8,296 bases of DNA from DATLAN01 sp035527455 (GTDB taxonomy: Bacteria > Planctomycetota > Planctomycetia > Pirellulales > Thermoguttaceae), in assembly GCA_035527455.1 (NCBI GenBank), contig DATLAN010000345.1, positions 1 to 8,296 of the forward strand, in the 5' to 3' direction. A program made the translations under genes and the position numbers. Positions 6,171 to 8,296 of this stretch are shown here, one piece after another (the first letter of the stretch is position 1; each line of letters opens with the position of its first letter). Below the pieces are notes generated by a model. The model had not been told where the DNA came from. It worked only from the letters and a program-made list of their open reading frames with translations, and did no database searches.

Positions 6171-6404
6171 TGGATGGATGCATTTGCCTGGGTTCTCTAG
6201 TTTACTTAACGCGCGAGGGGGTTTGCCAGTGGCCGCGGTTCTTTTTTCCCGCGCGCGCATCACCCACATTATCCTTGCATTCGGAACGACCCATTGCCTT
6301 GACCCAACCGTTATCGTTGCCCAAAAAAAAGCCGTAACTACCGGCAGGGTAAAGAATTAGGGCCGCGGGCAGTCCCCTCAAGGTGTCTTTTCGATGCTTC
6401 CGAT

Positions 6405-7001
6405 ATGACGAATATCTGCCGCGTTTCTTTCACGCCCGTTTCAGCCGGCACAACCGACCCACCCACGCCGATGGCTTTGCGAGACGTGTCTCTATCGAAT
6501 GGCGTGCGCGACTGCAAAGCGTGCTCGGCCTGCTGTAACTACCTGCGGATTCCCCCCGGCGAAGTCGGCCCGGGCATCAAGCCGGCCGGCGTTCTCTGTC
6601 CTCGGCGGAGTGCCGACGGCTGCCGGATCTACAGCCGGCGGCCCCGGTTGTGTGCCGATTTCCAGTGTGCCTGGCTGAGCGACCCGAGTTGGCCGATGGC
6701 GTGGCGGCCCGACCAATCGGGGTTGTTGTGTCTGAAGGAAGAGATCGAGACGGGCATGTCGGCCGCGGCGGTTTACGAAATCCGCGGCGATGCGCTTCAG
6801 AAACCGGTGGCGGCCGAGATCCTCGAAGATCTCCAGGAGACGGTTGCCCTGATCGTGATCGTCGACATGCAACAGCGCCGCCACCGGCTGTGGGGCAAGT
6901 GGAGCGTCGAACCGGCCAAGAAGGACGTTCCCGCGCCGCACTTTCTCGGACAGCAACATGCCGAGCCGGGGGTCGTGGTACGGGATAGTGCGCGAGGGTG
7001 A
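6405..7001 (+). CDS. YkgJ-family cysteine-cluster protein (putative zinc/iron-chelating)
   Basis: A 198-residue protein of the CxxCxxCC family (zinc/iron-chelating domain, YkgJ type). The signature is C37-x2-C40-x2-C43-C44, followed by the second half of the cluster: C65, then GCRIYSRRPRLCADFQCAWL with C73, C83 and C88. These cysteines are expected to bind a metal ion. The protein has no membrane segment and no signal, so it is probably cytoplasmic. The biochemical role of the family is not established. Residues beyond about 165 are a variable, charged tail. Start choice is uncertain: ATG 6405 lacks a well-placed ribosome binding site, and in-frame ATG 6471 would give 176 residues while keeping all eight cluster cysteines. 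ATG 6405 overlaps the stop of a four-codon frame (see findings). The gene stands alone, diverging from the Gfo gene and converging on acnA. Confidence 0.85.
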   Translation: MTNICRVSFTPVSAGTTDPPTPMALRDVSLSNGVRDCKACSACCNYLRIPPGEVGPGIKPAGVLCPRRSADGCRIYSRRPRLCADFQCAWLSDPSWPMAWRPDQSGLLCLKEEIETGMSAAAVYEIRGDALQKPVAAEILEDLQETVALIVIVDMQQRRHRLWGKWSVEPAKKDVPAPHFLGQQHAEPGVVVRDSARG

Positions 7002-7019
7002 GGCGGGGAGGGGTACGAC

Positions 7020-7073
7020 GGATGTAGGACGGACTTCCAGTCCGTCGCGACGGACCGGAGGTCCGTCCTACGG
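7020..7073. repeat. 54-bp dispersed palindromic repeat, copy 2
   Basis: Identical over all 54 bases to 1004-1057 and in the same orientation. The palindromic core is 7024-7071. It lies 18 nt past the stop of the YkgJ-family gene and 76 nt from the acnA stop, in the 148-bp spacer between these converging genes. Similarity to copy 1 ends abruptly on both sides (C versus G at 7019 and 7074), as expected of a discrete mobile or amplified unit. Confidence 0.9.
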
Positions 7074-7115
7074 CGTTGGGCGGTTCTTGCATTGTCAACG
7101 CATGCTCTTTCCGTT

Positions 7116-7132
7116 GTCAGGCATAGCCTGAC
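7116..7132. repeat. Short inverted repeat beside acnA end
   Basis: GTCAGGC (7116-7122) and GCCTGAC (7126-7132) form a perfect 7-bp stem with a 3-nt ATA loop, 17 nt past the acnA stop. No T-tract follows on either strand, so it is not a classical intrinsic terminator. It may be a second dispersed-repeat type or help end acnA transcripts together with the larger palindrome at 7024-7071. Confidence 0.55.
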
Positions 7133-7149
7133 CTACTGGTGCCCACTCC

Positions 7150-8296
7150 CTACCCGGCCAGCTTTCGCAATACGGTCTGGAGAATCCCGCCGTTGCGATA
7201 GTAGACCAGTTCCACCGGCGTGTCGATGCGGATCTTCGCGCGAAACTCGATGATACGGCCGTCGGCTGCCGTGGCTTGGACCGTCAGTTCGCCGCCGGGC
7301 TTGATCCGATCGTTCAACGTGGGCACGTCGAGGGTCTCTTCGCCCGAGAGGCCCAGCGATTGCCATGAAGTGCCTTCCGCCAATTGCAGCGGCAGCACGC
7401 CCATGCCGACCAGGTTGCTGCGGTGGATCCGCTCGAAGCTCGACGCGATCACGGCGCGAACGCCCAACAGTTGGGTCCCTTTGGCGGCCCAGTCGCGGCT
7501 GCTGCCGGTGCCGTATTCGCTGCCGGCCAGCACGACCAGCGGCACGCCTTCCTCGCGATACTTCATGGCGGCCTCGTAGATGGTCATCGGCTCACCGTCG
7601 GGCAGGTGCCGGGTGACGCCGCCTTCGGTTCCCGGGGCCAACAGGTTGCGGATGCGGATGTTGGCCAGCGTGCCGCGCGTCATCACGCAATCGTTCCCCC
7701 GCCGCGATCCGTAGCTGTTGAAATCGGCGGGCACAACGCCATGCTCTTGCAGATACTGCCCGGCCGGACTCGACGCGGCGATCGCACCGGCCGGCGAGAT
7801 ATGATCCGTGGTGACCGAATCGCCCAACGCCGCCAGCACCCGGGCGCCGCGAATCGGCTCGATCGGTCCCGGCTCGGCGGCCAACTCCAGCAGGAACGGC
7901 GGCTCCTGGATGTACGTGCTGCCCTCGTCCCAGGGGAACAACTCGCCGACGGTCGCCGCCATCGCGTTCCACTTCGGGTTGGCCCGAAAGACATCGGCGT
8001 ACCGGGCACGGAACATCTCGGGCTCGATCGCCTCGGCCAGCGTCGCGTGGATCTCTTCCGGCGTGGGCCACACGTCCCTGAGATAGACCGGCCGTCCGTC
8101 GGCGCCGTGGCCCAACGGATCGCGCGTCAGGTCCACGTCGAGCGTGCCGGCGATCGCGTAAGCCACCACCAGCGGCGGGCTGGCCAGGTAGTTGGCCTTC
8201 ACCAGCGGATTCACCCGGCCCTCGAAGTTCCGGTTGCCGCTCAGGACCGACGCCGCCACCAGGTTGCCTTCTTCGACGGCCCGGGCGACCGGCTCG
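7150..8296 (-). CDS. acnA: Aconitate hydratase A, C-terminal part (5' end outside window)
   Basis: The last 381 residues of an AcnA/IRP-type aconitase, which interconverts citrate and isocitrate in the TCA cycle. The gene runs off the right edge in frame (EPVARAVEEGNL directly at the border), so about 500 N-terminal residues are missing. Visible family blocks are SVLSGNRNFEGRV near the border, LGDSVTTDHISPAGAI, FNSYGSRRGND, MTRGTFANIR-like MTRGTLANIRIRN, and the swivel-domain segment VLAGSEYGTGSSRDWAAKG with SFERIHRSNLVGMGVLPLQ, which carries the substrate-binding serine/arginine region. The C-terminus (YYRNGGILQTVLRKLAG) is normal. The [4Fe-4S] cysteines lie in the part outside the window; the CIGNSG-type motif should be just past the edge. 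AcnB is excluded by domain order and motifs. The gene ends at TAG 7150 facing the YkgJ-family gene. Confidence 0.96.
   Translation of the reverse strand, partial: EPVARAVEEGNLVAASVLSGNRNFEGRVNPLVKANYLASPPLVVAYAIAGTLDVDLTRDPLGHGADGRPVYLRDVWPTPEEIHATLAEAIEPEMFRARYADVFRANPKWNAMAATVGELFPWDEGSTYIQEPPFLLELAAEPGPIEPIRGARVLAALGDSVTTDHISPAGAIAASSPAGQYLQEHGVVPADFNSYGSRRGNDCVMTRGTLANIRIRNLLAPGTEGGVTRHLPDGEPMTIYEAAMKYREEGVPLVVLAGSEYGTGSSRDWAAKGTQLLGVRAVIASSFERIHRSNLVGMGVLPLQLAEGTSWQSLGLSGEETLDVPTLNDRIKPGGELTVQATAADGRIIEFRAKIRIDTPVELVYYRNGGILQTVLRKLAG

Larger units (their letters stand above)
6126..6404. promoter_or_regulatory. Divergent promoter region, Gfo / YkgJ genes
   Basis: This 279-bp spacer separates two divergently transcribed genes and must hold both promoters. 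Features seen are a G-rich tract (6150-6170), a GGAT microsatellite (6171-6179), a T6 run (6242-6247) followed by CCC and alternating GC (6251-6258), and an A8 run (6323-6330). On the minus strand GATAAT (plus-strand ATTATC at 6267-6272) is a plausible -10 for the Gfo gene, without a convincing -35. On the plus strand TTGACC (6299-6304) looks like a -35, but no fitting -10 lies 17 bases on. I call no promoter with confidence. Confidence 0.4.

Noticed and set aside
4663..6183. 506-codon minus-strand frame overlapping the Gfo/Idh/MocA gene
   Set aside because: Arg/Gly-rich out-of-frame shadow; the adjacent frame carries the Tat signal and Rossmann motifs.
1004..7073. CRISPR-like direct repeats
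   Set aside because: Only two copies, 6 kb apart, with genes between them; no spacer array and no cas gene.

Overview
The window looks like chromosomal DNA of a GC-rich planctomycete, probably of the Pirellulales type. The grounds are a Tat-exported Gfo/Idh/MocA oxidoreductase, the 3' end of a DUF1080 (3-keto-disaccharide hydrolase) gene, and several families of intergenic palindromes of a kind I associate with planctomycete genomes. The placement is an inference from gene content and style; no rRNA or marker gene is present. I see no tRNA, rRNA, CRISPR array, transposase or phage gene.

Layout, left to right. Positions 1-279 hold no convincing gene, only a possible minus-strand terminator hairpin near 62-82 and a doubtful 29-codon ORF. 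Positions 280-846 (+) encode an unrecognised 188-residue protein with one C-terminal membrane segment, in DNA visibly lower in GC than the rest. It converges on putA (1099-4104, -), a complete 1001-residue bifunctional proline dehydrogenase / L-glutamate-gamma-semialdehyde dehydrogenase with every expected catalytic residue. Upstream of putA, 4105-4673 is a scar-like region: a 76-nt hairpin (4200-4275), then about 65 codons of the C-terminal end of a DUF1080 gene (4312-4512, +), then a BIME-like pair of inverted REP-type hairpins (4534-4653). Next is a complete Tat-signal Gfo/Idh/MocA oxidoreductase (4674-6125, -). A 279-bp divergent promoter region with a G-rich, G-quadruplex-capable tract separates it from a YkgJ-type cysteine-cluster protein (6405-7001, +). 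The window ends inside aconitase acnA (7150-8296, -; its 5' end lies beyond the right edge).

How the genes relate. putA feeds proline carbon into glutamate and hence the TCA cycle, where aconitase acts, but the two genes are 3 kb apart and separated by other transcription units, so this is not an operon. The Gfo/Idh/MocA enzyme and the DUF1080 remnant belong to families that often work together in planctomycete carbohydrate breakdown, so the remnant may be a lost neighbour or partner.

The most interesting signal is not a gene. A 54-bp sequence built around a 48-nt near-perfect palindrome occurs twice, identical at every base, 6016 bp apart, each copy between converging genes. The third converging interval (DUF1080 remnant / Gfo) also holds a large palindrome of a different family. 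This suggests REP-like dispersed elements settled in 3'-3' spacers, possibly acting as bidirectional transcript ends. I found no convincing new multi-gene system.
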